The notes beneath the pieces are model-generated. The model ran no database searches and had not been told where the DNA came from. It worked only from the letters and a program-made list of their open reading frames with translations. Shown piece by piece: positions 52,719-62,177 of a DNA stretch of 64,000 bases; within the stretch, counting starts at the first letter, position 1; the number at the start of each line of letters is the position of its first letter. The DNA lies in NCBI RefSeq assembly GCF_002906155.1, contig NZ_MUJK01000001.1, positions 62,001-126,000 of the forward strand. The letters are read 5' to 3'. Both the position numbers and the translations under genes were made by a program. The DNA is from Pseudomonas laurylsulfativorans. Its GTDB lineage: Bacteria; Pseudomonadota; Gammaproteobacteria; Pseudomonadales; Pseudomonadaceae.

Positions 52719-53929
52719 TGCGCGCCGCCGATGCCCTGGGCTTCTGGCTCGGCGCCTTGCGTGGGCATCGCTCGCGCAGCCTGATGCTGCTGCTGGCCAT
52801 CGCTATCGGGGTGGTTGCGGTCAATCTGCTCACCGGTCTCGGCGCAGGGGCGCGGGCCTTCGTCCTGAACGAGTTCTCGCTGCTCGGGCGCGACATCCTG
52901 ATCGTTTTCCCGGGCCGCAAGGAAACCACGGGGCGCATGCCGCCGCTCACCGGCCTGACGCCGCACGAGTTGACCTTGCAGGACGTCCAGGCCATCACCC
53001 AGTTGCCGGGCATCCGCCGGGTCGCGCCGATGCAGGCCGGGCAGATGGAGGTGATCGTCGGCAACCGCAATCGTGAGGTGCTGACCCTGGGCACCACCCG
53101 GGACTTCTTCGCCATTCGCCAACTGACGGTCGTCCAGGGCCAGCCCCTGCCGGCGCTGGACCCTGAGCAGGCCGAGGCCGTCTGCGTGATCGGCGGCAAA
53201 CTCCGGCGCGAGCTATTCGGTGCGCGCCCGGCCCTGGGTGAATGGTTGCGCGCCGGCGACCGGCGCTTTCGGGTGGTCGGCATCCTCGGTGAACGGGGCG
53301 AATCCCTGGGGATGGATTTTGCCGAGATGTTGATCATCCCGGTGGCCAGTGCCCAGGCCTTGTTCAATCGCGAGGGGTTGTTGCGGGTGTTTGTCGAGGT
53401 GCGTGGTCCGAGCTTTCTCGACCGTAGCAAGCGGCTGATACTCGCCGCGCTCAAGGAACGCCACGAGGGTGAGGAAGACATCACCCTGATCAGCCAGGAC
53501 AGCCTGCTCAGCGCCTTCGACGAGATACTCACGGTGCTGACCCTGGCGGTGGCCGGGATTGCCGCGATCAGCCTGCTGGTGGCAGGCATCCTGATCATGA
53601 ACGTGACCTGGATTGCGGTGAGCCAGCGCAGCGCCGAGATCGGCCTGCTCAAAGCCATCGGAGTGACGGCGGCGCAGCTGCGCCTGCTGTTCCTCGGCGA
53701 GGCGGCGCTGCTCGCCCTGACGGGGGCGCTGGCGGGGCTACTTCTGGCCGAAACCTCGCTCTGGCTGGGGCGCCTGGCGTTCGATCTGCCGCTCTATGCA
53801 CCCTGGTGGGCGCGGGCTAGCTCGGTGCTGCTGGCACTCGGCACGGCGCTGCTGTTCGCCTGGCTGCCGGCCGCTCGGGCCTCGGCGCTGGAGCCGGTGG
53901 CGGCGCTACGCCCGCCGGGAGCACACTGA
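52718..53929 (+). CDS. FtsX/MacB-type ABC permease 1
   Basis: 403 residues with the four-helix MacB layout: helix 1 (LMLLLAIAIGVVAVNLLTG), a large periplasmic domain (about 45-265) and three C-terminal helices (LAVAGIAAISLLVAGILIM, LLFLGEAALLALTGALAGLL, WARASSVLLALGTALLFAWL) ending with the FtsX motif RASALEPVAALRPPG. Overlaps the ATPase gene by one base and is followed by a second permease with an ATG overlap. Confidence 0.9.
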   Translation: MRAADALGFWLGALRGHRSRSLMLLLAIAIGVVAVNLLTGLGAGARAFVLNEFSLLGRDILIVFPGRKETTGRMPPLTGLTPHELTLQDVQAITQLPGIRRVAPMQAGQMEVIVGNRNREVLTLGTTRDFFAIRQLTVVQGQPLPALDPEQAEAVCVIGGKLRRELFGARPALGEWLRAGDRRFRVVGILGERGESLGMDFAEMLIIPVASAQALFNREGLLRVFVEVRGPSFLDRSKRLILAALKERHEGEEDITLISQDSLLSAFDEILTVLTLAVAGIAAISLLVAGILIMNVTWIAVSQRSAEIGLLKAIGVTAAQLRLLFLGEAALLALTGALAGLLLAETSLWLGRLAFDLPLYAPWWARASSVLLALGTALLFAWLPAARASALEPVAALRPPGAH

Positions 53930-55125
53930 TGCGCTGGCAAGATGGTTTGCGGCTGACCAGCTCGGCGCTGACCTGTCGACCCTTGCGCAGCCTGCTGACC
54001 CTACTCGGGGTAGCGATCGGGATAGCCGCCGTGACGCTGCTCACGGCCATAGGCGAAGGCGTGCGCGGCTATGTGCTGGAGAATTTCTCGCAGTTTGGTA
54101 CGCGGATCATCACCGTGCGCCCGGGCAAGACCCAGACCAGCGGCCTCGGCGGTCTGCTCGGTAGCGTACGGCCACTGACTATCAGTGATACCGATGCCCT
54201 GCGGCGCTTGCCGCATGTCGAGGCGGCGGTGCCGATCATTCCGGGCAGCGGGGATATCCAGTTCGGTCAACTGAGCCGGCGCAGCGACATTCTCGGTGGC
54301 GGCCATCAGCTGGCGCAGGCCTGGCGCATGCAGCTGAGCCTGGGCGAGTTCCTGCCCGTGGCCCGTGACGGTCGTTCGCCGCCCTATGTGGTGCTCGGCC
54401 ATCAGCTGCGTGTCGAGCTGTTCGGTGCACGCAATCCGCTGGGCGAGCTGATCCGCGTCGGCGGCGTGCGTTTCCGGGTGATCGGCGTGATGGCGCAGAA
54501 GGGCCAGTTGCTCGGCTTCAACCTCGACGATATCGCCTACATCCCGGTGGATTGGGCCGAAAGCCTGTTCAACCGCACCGGGGTGGTCAAAGTCCATGTG
54601 GTGTTCGGCGCCGGCACCACTTCGCGGGCGTTGAGTCAGCAGATTCGCCAGGTGCTCGGCGAACGGCACGGCGTGGAGGACTTCAGTCTGACCACCCAGG
54701 ACGACATGCTGCGCAGCTTCAACCGCGTTCTCGGCACCCTGAGCCTGGCCATCGGTGCCTTGGGGGGCATTTCCCTGTTGGTCGGCGCCGTCGGCATTCT
54801 CACCATCATGACGACCACTGTGGGCGAGCGCACGGCGGAAATCGGCCTGTTGCGGGCGATTGGTGCCAGTCCGCGGCAGGTGCTCGGGCTGTTTCTCGCC
54901 GAAGCGACGCTGCTGTCCCTGGCCGGTGGCCTGCTTGGTCTGCTGTTGATGGGCCTCCTGCTCGGGCTACTGCACCTGGCCATGCCGAGCCTGCCCTTGG
55001 CGCTGCAGCCGCTGTTTCTGCTGCTGGCGCTGCTGCTGGCGGCGGTGCTCGGCATTCTCGCCGGCCTGGCGCCGGCACTGCGGGCGGCCCGCCTGCATCC
55101 GGTGGCGGCTCTGCGCAGTGAATAG
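53929..55125 (+). CDS. FtsX/MacB-type ABC permease 2
   Basis: 398 residues with the same topology: helix 1 (LLTLLGVAIGIAAVTLLTAI), periplasmic domain, GGISLLVGAVGILTIMTTTV, and EIGLLRAIGASPRQVLGLF before the last helices, ending RAARLHPVAALRSE. Probably forms a heterodimer with permease 1. The four-gene operon (adaptor, ATPase, two permeases) exports an unknown substrate; no outer-membrane factor gene is adjacent, so TolC-like protein would come from elsewhere. GC content appears higher than that of flanking genes. Confidence 0.9.
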   Translation: MRWQDGLRLTSSALTCRPLRSLLTLLGVAIGIAAVTLLTAIGEGVRGYVLENFSQFGTRIITVRPGKTQTSGLGGLLGSVRPLTISDTDALRRLPHVEAAVPIIPGSGDIQFGQLSRRSDILGGGHQLAQAWRMQLSLGEFLPVARDGRSPPYVVLGHQLRVELFGARNPLGELIRVGGVRFRVIGVMAQKGQLLGFNLDDIAYIPVDWAESLFNRTGVVKVHVVFGAGTTSRALSQQIRQVLGERHGVEDFSLTTQDDMLRSFNRVLGTLSLAIGALGGISLLVGAVGILTIMTTTVGERTAEIGLLRAIGASPRQVLGLFLAEATLLSLAGGLLGLLLMGLLLGLLHLAMPSLPLALQPLFLLLALLLAAVLGILAGLAPALRAARLHPVAALRSE

Positions 55126-55127
55126 CG

Positions 55128-55147
55128 GTCAGGCCAATGAGCCTGAC
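55128..55147 (+). terminator. Hairpin after ABC exporter operon
   Basis: A perfect 7-bp stem GTCAGGC/GCCTGAC with a 6-nt loop lies 2 bp after the last stop codon. It lacks a T-run. Confidence 0.35.
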
Positions 55148-55242
55148 GGGCTAGCTGTACGCTGCGTGACGATAGCGAACACGCCGGCGCTGGGCTGGTG
55201 ATTTTTTCGGGCTTTCACAGGTTTGGAGGTCACGCGGTCCCT

Positions 55243-55343
55243 TGTAGGAGCTGGCTTGCCAGCGATGGTCGTTAACGATACCGCGTGTAAACCGGATAAA
55301 CGCGGCGCCCTTGAGTCCATCGCCAGCAAGCCGGCTCCTACAG
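55243..55343. repeat. REP pair (inverted, BIME-like)
   Basis: TGTAGGAGCTGGCTTGCCAG at the left and CGCCAGCAAGCCGGCTCCTA at the right form an inverted pair about 100 bp long. This is a typical Pseudomonas REP doublet; folded, it gives a long stem. The rest of the 393-bp gap has no gene. Confidence 0.88.
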
Positions 55344-55452
55344 GTATTGCGTGTTTCCCGGGATTGCGTGAAGAACCATTTTAATGGGTTGGCGGCGGCA
55401 AAAACTGAGTCCAACACCTGACCGCTTAGGGTCGATCCAAGTCATACAGCCA

Positions 55453-56723
55453 GTGCCCATGGCAGGATGCCTGCCTGGAATTCACCGGTTCGGTATGTGC
55501 TGTGGGCAAGATGAGGACTTAGTTAACCATCACCTCGTCCAGTGCTTGCTCGAGGGTGCTGACCGTGCGCTCGATATTGTGCAGCTTTTCGAGTCCGAAC
55601 AGACCGATGCGGAAGGTCTGGAAGTCGGCCGGCTCGTCGCATTGCAACGGCACGCCGGCGGCGATCTGCAGGCCGTGGTTGGCAAATTTCTTACCGCTCT
55701 TGATGTCGGCATCATCGGTGTAGCTCACCACTACGCCCGGGGCCTGAAAGCCGGCTGCGGCCACGCTTTTGATGCCTTTGCAGGTCAACATTTCGCGCAC
55801 CCGATCGCCCAGAGCCTGTTGTTCGCCGCGGACCTTGTCGAAACCGTAGGCTTGCGTCTCTTTCATCACTTCGTTAAATCGCGCGAGGGAATCGCTGGGC
55901 ATGGTCGCATGGTAGGCATGTCCGCCCTGTTCGTAGGCCTGCATGATCTGCAGCCACTTTTTCAGGTCGCAGGCGAAGCTGCTGCTTTGCGTCTGCTCGA
56001 TGCGCTCGAGGGCCAAAGCACTGAGCATCACCAGGGCGCAGCAAGGGGAGGCGCTCCAGCCTTTCTGCGGTGCGCTGATCAGCAGGTCGACTGCGCATTT
56101 GTGCATATCGACCCAAATCGTGCCTGAGGCGATGCAGTCCAGCACGAACAGGCCACCCACCGCATGCACGGCATCGCCGACGGCTCGCAGATAGTCGTCG
56201 GGCAGGATAATCCCTGAAGAGGTTTCAACGTGGGGGGCGAAGACAATCTGCGGCCTCGAAGCCGCAATGGCTGCCAGTACTTCGTCCAGAGGGGGTGGAG
56301 CGTAGGCAGCCTGGCGACCGGTGTCGACGGGGCGGGCTTTGAGCACCGTGGTGGCCGCCGGGATGTTACCCATCTCAAGGATCTGGCTCCAGCGATAACT
56401 GAACCAGCCGTTGCGTATCACCAGGCATTGCTGGTCGGTGGCAAACTGTCGCGCCACCGCTTCCATGCCGAATGTGCCGCTGCCCGGGACCACCGCGACA
56501 GCCTGGGCGTTGTAGACCTGTTTCAGGGTCGTGGAAATGTTCTTCATCACGCCTTGAAATGACTGCGACATGTGGTTGAGCGAGCGGTCGGTGTAGACCA
56601 CTGAGTACTCGACCAGCCCCTCGGGATCGATACTGGGATATAGCTTTGACATGGGGTGACTCCTTTGGCAGGGATATCAGTGGTATCGACCCTGCCCTAA
56701 GCCTGGGTAAATGACCAGATTGC
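55453..56723. repeat. Direct repeat copy 2 (aminotransferase duplication)
   Basis: Matches 2825-4095 over 1271 bp in the same orientation. This copy stands directly downstream of the RpiR gene and aot-like operon, on the same strand, and its left flank continues smoothly into ordinary intergenic sequence. Confidence 0.9.
55519..56652 (-). CDS. PLP-dependent class V aminotransferase, copy 2
   Basis: 377 residues, nearly identical to the protein at 2891-4024. K197 of SAPQKGWS binds PLP. Lies 193 bp after the RpiR-type gene, on the same strand as the amino acid uptake operon, so it could act on the imported amino acid or on its deacylated product. The Cys in MLTCKG here replaces Gly of copy 1 and is near, but probably outside, the active site. 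Original copy by context. Confidence 0.88.
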   Translation of the reverse strand: MSKLYPSIDPEGLVEYSVVYTDRSLNHMSQSFQGVMKNISTTLKQVYNAQAVAVVPGSGTFGMEAVARQFATDQQCLVIRNGWFSYRWSQILEMGNIPAATTVLKARPVDTGRQAAYAPPPLDEVLAAIAASRPQIVFAPHVETSSGIILPDDYLRAVGDAVHAVGGLFVLDCIASGTIWVDMHKCAVDLLISAPQKGWSASPCCALVMLSALALERIEQTQSSSFACDLKKWLQIMQAYEQGGHAYHATMPSDSLARFNEVMKETQAYGFDKVRGEQQALGDRVREMLTCKGIKSVAAAGFQAPGVVVSYTDDADIKSGKKFANHGLQIAAGVPLQCDEPADFQTFRIGLFGLEKLHNIERTVSTLEQALDEVMVN

Positions 56724-56845
56724 GCACAAGAGGATTGCTGAACTCAACGGCTTCAGGCGATGAAAAGTGGCTGGAAGACGCGCCTGCCGTCATCGCTATC
56801 GTCGCTGAACGAGCGGGCGGTCTATCAGGCAAATCCAGAACGCAT

Positions 56846-57754
56846 TCACTTTTTCGCGGGTTTACCGCTGGCAGGGATGTGCAGGTACGACATCACGCTT
56901 TCAGTCAGTTCGGTTGCCAGTTTGACCGCTTCTTTATTGCGCGCCATCACGCCGGCGACCAGGCCTTCGATGAGGGCCAGCACGGCGATGTTGGAACTGG
57001 TCAGCACCGGGTGATCGCAAGGCGCGAACAGTGTGTGCTCGGCGATGCCGGTGAGCGGCGAGGCGGGTGAGTCGGTAATTGCCAGCACCGATGCGCCGCG
57101 TTCATTGGCGAAGCGTGCCAGTTGCAGGGTGTCGAGGGAGTAGCGCGGCAGGGAGATTGCCAGCAACACGTCCTGATCGGTGATCGCGGCCAGTCGGTAC
57201 GCGGCATTTTCGTTGCCACCCTCCATGCTGATGGCTGTGGCGTCGGCACAGAAGGGCATCAGGGTCGAGGCGGCGAGGCCGGCGAAGTAGACACTGTTGC
57301 CAAAGCCCAGGATGTAGATTTTGCGTGCCGTGGTCAGGCGAGTGACGAAGGCTTCAAAGGTGTCGGCGTGGTTGTTGGTTGTCGCCGTGGCCAGGTTGCT
57401 GCTGGCGCTCTGGAGTTGCTCATGCAGGCCAAACGTGCCGCCCGGGCGATGGGCAAGTTCGTTGCGCAATTTGTCGACCGGCGAGACCATCTGCTGCAAG
57501 GTTGCGACCAGTTCGGCCTTCATGCCGCTGTAGCCACCGAGGTCCAGCGCTTTGGCCAGACGGTTGACGGCGGCGGGTGAGGTCAATGTTTCGTGGGCCA
57601 TCTCTTCGATGGTCAGCGTCGCGGCCTTGAGCGGATGACGCAGGATAAAGTCCGCCACCTTGCGCAGTGACGGCGGCAGTTCGGAAACGATTTCCGTGAG
57701 TTTGCGCATGACCGGTGCGGCATAGACCGTGGTGTCTTTCGATGGGGTGGGCAT
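56846..57754 (-). CDS. RpiR/MurR-family transcriptional regulator
   Basis: 302 residues: N-terminal HTH_6 (about 16-95; LPPSLRKVADFILRHP, LTSPAAVNRLAKALDLGGYS) and a SIS sugar-phosphate-type domain (about 130-265; IYILGFGNSVYFAGLAA, LLAISLPRYSLDT). It takes the place that ArgR holds in the classical aotJQMOP-argR operon. It is separated from the ATPase gene by 127 bp that include a long hairpin (57801-57848). Effector unknown. Confidence 0.88.
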   Translation of the reverse strand: MPTPSKDTTVYAAPVMRKLTEIVSELPPSLRKVADFILRHPLKAATLTIEEMAHETLTSPAAVNRLAKALDLGGYSGMKAELVATLQQMVSPVDKLRNELAHRPGGTFGLHEQLQSASSNLATATTNNHADTFEAFVTRLTTARKIYILGFGNSVYFAGLAASTLMPFCADATAISMEGGNENAAYRLAAITDQDVLLAISLPRYSLDTLQLARFANERGASVLAITDSPASPLTGIAEHTLFAPCDHPVLTSSNIAVLALIEGLVAGVMARNKEAVKLATELTESVMSYLHIPASGKPAKK

Positions 57755-57800
57755 ATCCGGCTCAACAGTTCCTGAAGGTGAGAGTAGGGCTGTGCCTGAT

Positions 57801-57848
57801 GCCCTGACGAGGTTGGCTGGAGTGTATCCGAAGCCAACGGGTCAGGGC
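57801..57848. terminator. Long two-part hairpin between ATPase and RpiR genes
   Basis: Outer arms GCCCTGAC/GTCAGGGC and inner arms GTTGGCT/AGCCAAC, separated by a 3/2-nt internal loop, with a 13-nt apical loop. No U-run follows on the minus strand, so it may be a processing or stability element, or a strong pause, rather than a classical terminator. Confidence 0.5.
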
Positions 57849-57881
57849 AGCGCCGAGCAGTGGATGGGGTGGGCGGCGGTG

Positions 57882-58646
57882 TTACTTCAAGCTCCCGGCC
57901 AGAAACTGCTGGAGGCGTTCGGACTGTGGGTTGACCAGCACCTCACGTGGGTCGCCGCGCTCCTGGACAACGCCCTTGTGCAGGAACACCAGTTGGTTGG
58001 ACACCTCGCGGGCAAAACCCATTTCGTGAGTCACCACCACCATGGTGCGACCTTCCTGCGCCAGGTCCTGCATGACTTTGAGCACTTCGCCGACCAGCTC
58101 GGGGTCGAGTGCGGATGTCGGCTCATCAAACAGCATCACTTGCGGTTCCATCGCCAGTGCGCGGGCAATGGCCACGCGCTGCTGCTCGCCACCGGACATA
58201 TGCGCCGGCCAGGCGTTCATGCGATGCGCCACACCGACTTTGTTCAGATAGTGCTCGGCCTTTTCCCGTGCCTCTTTCTTGCAAAGGCCCAGTACATGCA
58301 CCGGCGCTTCCATGACGTTTTCCAGGGCACTCATGTGTGACCACAGGTTGAAGTGTTGAAACACCATCGACAGCTGCGAACGCATGCGTTGCAACTGCCT
58401 GGGTTCGGCCGCCTTCAGCCCGCCAGACGTGTTGGCCACCAGCTTGAGCGGTTCGCCATTGAGCACGATGTTGCCTGCGTTGGGTTGCTCCAGCAGGTTG
58501 ATGCAGCGCAGGAAGGTACTTTTGCCAGAGCCGCTGGAGCCGATGATGCTGATCACGTCACCGGCCTGTGCTTGCAGGGACACGCCCTTGAGCACCTGGT
58601 GCGCGCCGTAACTTTTATGCAGGTCCTGAACTTCAAGTTTGTACAT
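57882..58646 (-). CDS. Amino acid ABC ATPase, AotP/HisP-like
   Basis: 254 residues of the polar amino acid uptake family. Walker [10 protein letters not shown] near residue 38, signature MSGGEQQR, Walker [13 protein letters not shown], switch VVTHEM. Last of five aot-like genes: binding protein, permease, permease, M14 protein, ATPase, the same order as aotJQMOP. Starts 18 bp after the M14 gene stop. Confidence 0.9.
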   Translation of the reverse strand: MYKLEVQDLHKSYGAHQVLKGVSLQAQAGDVISIIGSSGSGKSTFLRCINLLEQPNAGNIVLNGEPLKLVANTSGGLKAAEPRQLQRMRSQLSMVFQHFNLWSHMSALENVMEAPVHVLGLCKKEAREKAEHYLNKVGVAHRMNAWPAHMSGGEQQRVAIARALAMEPQVMLFDEPTSALDPELVGEVLKVMQDLAQEGRTMVVVTHEMGFAREVSNQLVFLHKGVVQERGDPREVLVNPQSERLQQFLAGSLK

Positions 58647-58664
58647 GGTTTGAACTCTCTGGAA

Positions 58665-59777
58665 TCAGTCGCTGAGCAAGCGACCCTGGCGAATGGGGGT
58701 AGAGCCTGCAACTTTGGCCAGCCACAACCCAGGCTGGGCAAAGCGCAGCCGTTCGCGGGCATAGAGAATGCCGTCGGTGCTGGCGCGCACCACGCTATGG
58801 CGGTCGGTCAGTGGGTCGATGACCTCGAACAGCGGATCGCCGACCTTGACCTGCGCACCCAGCGGTTGCAGAAAACTCACCACACCCGGATGGGGCGCAC
58901 AGGCGTACTGCGCGCCGGCGAATGGCACGGCCAGGCAAAGGCTCGGCGGTGCCGCTGGCCAGTCACCGCTGATCAGGCCTTGTTCGGCGAGATAGCCGAG
59001 AATGGCTTGGGCACTGTCGACGCATTGCTCGCGTTCGGTGTCCGCCATGCCGCGCAATTCGATGGTGGTGGCCGTGCACGCCAGGGGAATATTGGCTTCG
59101 GGAAACCGCTCAGCCAGGCGTAGCCATGTAATTGCGCAGGCTTCGTCGAAGGCACTGCCGCCCGCATCTTCGGCCAATAACGTGACCCCGGCACCGAGGC
59201 GAGCGGCCAGGGACTGCAAGCGTGGCCAGTGTTGCGGCATCGCGTACAGCAACATGATCGATTCGAAATCGCAGTGCAGGTCCAGCACCACATCGGCGTC
59301 ACAGGCATGCTGCAGCAACAGGCGGCGCAGGCCGTCGAGTTCCGAGTCCGCTGCCGGCATGGCGGCGAGGGCATCGCCCATGGCGCGGCGGATGAGTGCG
59401 ATGTTGGCGTCGGCATCGTCTGCCAATCGGCCTTCGAGCAGCGGTGCGATGGCATCGACCAACGCCGGGAAGTCGCGATTGAAGTTCTTGCCGCTGGAGA
59501 ACTCGAAGCGCCCCTGATGGGTGGCCTGGAACATCTGGGCGATCCCGATCGGATTGGCCATTGGCACCAACTCGATCACCCCGCTCAGGCGGCCTTGTGT
59601 TTCCAGTTCCAGCAGACAGCGCTTGAGCTCGACGGCGACGCGCATCCCCGGCAACTCGTCGGCATGCAGTGACGCCTGGATGTAGGCCTTGCGTGGTCCG
59701 CTGCCAAAACGAAACAGCGACAGTGTTCGTTCAGTGCCCGAGGCAGTCCACGGCAACAAATATTGAATGTGCTCCAT
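58665..59777 (-). CDS. AspA/AstE-type M14 deacylase, AotO-like
   Basis: 370 residues of the succinylglutamate desuccinylase/aspartoacylase group. The zinc site is HADELPG near residue 38 (H-x-x-E) with a second His in VLDLHCDFES near 167; the substrate carboxylate loop is GKNFNRDFP near 106. A catalytic Glu candidate lies in TTIELRGMAD near 240. A C-terminal lipoyl-like domain follows (ending PGLWLAKVAG). Located inside the transporter operon like AotO; likely deacylates an imported acyl-amino acid. Lies 9 bp from the permease gene. Confidence 0.85.
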   Translation of the reverse strand: MEHIQYLLPWTASGTERTLSLFRFGSGPRKAYIQASLHADELPGMRVAVELKRCLLELETQGRLSGVIELVPMANPIGIAQMFQATHQGRFEFSSGKNFNRDFPALVDAIAPLLEGRLADDADANIALIRRAMGDALAAMPAADSELDGLRRLLLQHACDADVVLDLHCDFESIMLLYAMPQHWPRLQSLAARLGAGVTLLAEDAGGSAFDEACAITWLRLAERFPEANIPLACTATTIELRGMADTEREQCVDSAQAILGYLAEQGLISGDWPAAPPSLCLAVPFAGAQYACAPHPGVVSFLQPLGAQVKVGDPLFEVIDPLTDRHSVVRASTDGILYARERLRFAQPGLWLAKVAGSTPIRQGRLLSD

Positions 59778-59786
59778 AGCAGCTCC

Positions 59787-60485
59787 TTAGTGCTTGCGCG
59801 GTGCCAGGTACGCCAGCCAGCGGCGCTCGGCCAGCTTGAACAGACGCACCAGAATGAAGGTCAGGGCGAGGTAGATAAGCCCGGCGGTGATAAACGCCTC
59901 GAATGGCAGGTAGAACCGTGCGCTGACCGTGCGCGCGGCGCCGGTGATGTCGACGAGGGTGACGATGGAAGCCAGGCTGGTGGTTTGCAGCATCATCAGC
60001 ACTTCGTTGCTGTACTGCGGCAATGCCCGGCGCAAGGCCGACGGCAGGAGAATGCGGCGGTACAGGGTCAGGCGTGACATACCCATGGCCCTGGCGGCTT
60101 CAATCTCGCCATGGTGGGTGGATTTCAGACTGCCGGCCAGCAGCTCTGCGCTATAGGCACTGGTGTTGATCGCGAAGGCAAGGCAGGCGCAAAAGGTGGC
60201 GCTGGAGAGGTAAGGCCAGAACACGCTTTGGCGTACGGCTTCGAACTGCGCCAGGCCGTAATAGATCAGGAACAACTGCACCAGCATCGGCGTGCCGCGA
60301 ATCACGTAGGTATAGAGCCAGGCCGGGAAGTTGATCAGCGGCGATCGCGACACTCGCATCAGCGCCAGCGGAATCGCCAATACCAGGCCCAGGGCCAGGG
60401 AAATCAGCAGGACTTTGAGGGTCAACAAGGCGCCATTGAAGTACAGCGGCAGGTTTTCCCAGATCAGGTTGTAGTCGAGAATCAT
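59787..60485 (-). CDS. Amino acid ABC permease, AotM/HisM-like
   Basis: 232 residues with five helices typical of HisMQ permeases and the EAA loop EIEAARAMGMSRLTLYRRIL (about 140-160) that docks on the ATPase. The segment TPMLVQLFLIYYGL is a family hallmark. It follows permease 1 by 12 bp. Confidence 0.9.
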   Translation of the reverse strand: MILDYNLIWENLPLYFNGALLTLKVLLISLALGLVLAIPLALMRVSRSPLINFPAWLYTYVIRGTPMLVQLFLIYYGLAQFEAVRQSVFWPYLSSATFCACLAFAINTSAYSAELLAGSLKSTHHGEIEAARAMGMSRLTLYRRILLPSALRRALPQYSNEVLMMLQTTSLASIVTLVDITGAARTVSARFYLPFEAFITAGLIYLALTFILVRLFKLAERRWLAYLAPRKH

Positions 60486-60497
60486 GGGCGGCTCCCC

Positions 60498-61187
60498 TCA
60501 CAATTCGGCGGCTTTGATGCCAACCGAGTAGTGTTTTTCCAGATAGCGCAGCACCAGCAAGGACAGGCTGGTGAGCATCAGATACAGCGCCGCCACCGCG
60601 AGGAAAAACGTGAATGGCTCGTGTGTGGCATCCGCTGCGTTCTTGGCTTTGAACATCATGTCCTGCAGGCCGATCACCGAGATCAACGCGGTGGATTTGG
60701 TCAGTACCAACCAATTGTTGGTGAACCCGGGAATGGCGAAACGAATCATCTGTGGAACCAGAATTCTCCAGAACACCTGCGCACCGCCCATGCCATAGGC
60801 CAGGCCAGCCTCGGCCTGACCCTTGGGGATCGCCATGAAGGCGCCGCGAAAGGTTTCCGAGAGGTAGGCGCCAAAAATGAAGCCCATGGTGCAGACGCCG
60901 GCGATGAAGGGGTTGATGTCGATGTAGCGGGTGTAACCAAGCGCCAGGGCAATGCGGTTCACCAGGTCCTGGCCGCCATAGAAGATCAGCAGGATCAACA
61001 CCAGGTCAGGAATGCCGCGAATCAGGGTGGTGTAGCTTTCCCCGAGCATGGCCAGCCATTTGAGCGGCGACAAGCGAAAGGCCGCACCGATCAGGCCCAG
61101 GGCAATCGCCAGGGACATGGAGGTCAAGGCCAGGTTTGTGGTCAGCCAGGCGCCATCGAGAATGCTCGATCCGTAGCCGTGGAGCAT
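60498..61187 (-). CDS. Amino acid ABC permease, AotQ/HisQ-like
   Basis: 229 residues from the ATG at 61187 with a TGAGGAAC site; 14 upstream codons are excluded. Five helices, IRGIPDLVLILLIFYGGQDL hallmark and EAA loop GQAEAGLAYGMGGAQVFWRI. Pairs with the next permease as a heterodimer in the inner membrane. Confidence 0.9.
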   Translation of the reverse strand: MLHGYGSSILDGAWLTTNLALTSMSLAIALGLIGAAFRLSPLKWLAMLGESYTTLIRGIPDLVLILLIFYGGQDLVNRIALALGYTRYIDINPFIAGVCTMGFIFGAYLSETFRGAFMAIPKGQAEAGLAYGMGGAQVFWRILVPQMIRFAIPGFTNNWLVLTKSTALISVIGLQDMMFKAKNAADATHEPFTFFLAVAALYLMLTSLSLLVLRYLEKHYSVGIKAAEL

Positions 61188-61278
61188 GATGAAGTTCCTC
61201 AAGCGAGCGCCGCGAGGCGCGCAAGACAAGCCCCGGGAGACGCCTGCAAAGGGCCGGCGCCGGGGGCAGGGGTAAGGC

Positions 61279-62055
61279 TTACTCGCCGTAGATATCGAAC
61301 GCGAAGTACCGGGCCATCACTTGCTGGTACTTGCCGTTGGCGCGAATGGCGTCGATCGCGGCACTCAGGCGCGCAACGTTGGCACTGTCGCCTTTGCGCA
61401 CGGCGATCCCGGCGCCCCGGCCGAAGTATTTCGGGTCGTTGATGTCGGGCCCTGTCAGTGCGAAGCCCTGGCCAGCCGGTGTCTTGATGAAGCTCTCATC
61501 GGTGTTGACGATGTCGGCGAGGGTGGCGTCCAGGCGACCCGAGGCCAGGTCGAGGAAAGCCTCATTCTGTGAGCCGTAACGCACCACGACGACGCCGGCT
61601 TTTTCCAGTTGTTCGGTGGCAAAACGATCGTAGGTCGAGGAGCGTTGTACGCCGAGTTTCTTGCCCTTGAGGTCCACCAATGGGTCATTGATCACGCTGC
61701 CGGCCTTCATCGCGAACTTGCCCGGTGTGTGGTAGTACTTTTTGCTGAAGTCCACGGATTTCATCCGGTCTTCGGTGATCGACATCGACGACAGCACGGC
61801 ATCGATCTTGCGCACTTTGAGCGACGGGATCATGCCGTCGAACTCCTGGATTACCCACTCGCACTTGACCTTCATTTCTTCGCACAAGGCGTTGCCGATG
61901 TCGTAATCGAAGCCGCTGACGTTGCCCTCGGGTGTCTTGAAGGAGAAGGGCGGGTAGGCGGCTTCGATACCGATACGCAGGCTGTCTTCGTCGGCATGTG
62001 CCAGAAAGCTGAAAGCGCATAGCGCCAGAGCACCTAGAAGTTCTGTCTTGTTCAT
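61279..62055 (-). CDS. Periplasmic binding protein, AotJ/ArgT-like
   Basis: 258 residues from the ATG at 62055. Signal peptide MNKTELLGALALCAFSFLA with cleavage near AHA. The LAO-type motifs are clear: RIGIEAAYPPFSFKTPEGNV, GFDYDIGNALCEEMKVKCEW, DGMIPSLKVRKID and SMSITEDRMKSVDFSKKYY. These are very close to arginine/ornithine binding proteins of Pseudomonas. First gene of the operon; 313 bp of upstream regulatory DNA with a dyad. Confidence 0.9.
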   Translation of the reverse strand: MNKTELLGALALCAFSFLAHADEDSLRIGIEAAYPPFSFKTPEGNVSGFDYDIGNALCEEMKVKCEWVIQEFDGMIPSLKVRKIDAVLSSMSITEDRMKSVDFSKKYYHTPGKFAMKAGSVINDPLVDLKGKKLGVQRSSTYDRFATEQLEKAGVVVVRYGSQNEAFLDLASGRLDATLADIVNTDESFIKTPAGQGFALTGPDINDPKYFGRGAGIAVRKGDSANVARLSAAIDAIRANGKYQQVMARYFAFDIYGE

Positions 62056-62177
62056 ATTGTTGACTCCCTGGAGGGCATTGGGGGGGGAACGGGTGCCCGC
62101 CATCCGGGTTGGCGCGGTGGATCACTCCTGTGATCGGCGGGACTATAAATGACACAATAAAAATCCATTTGCAACAC

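Noticed and set aside
60111..61442. Plus-strand frame of 443 codons opposite the transporter permeases
   Set aside because: Gln/Arg/Gly-rich sequence typical of an antisense shadow; the minus-strand genes have clear families and ribosome sites.
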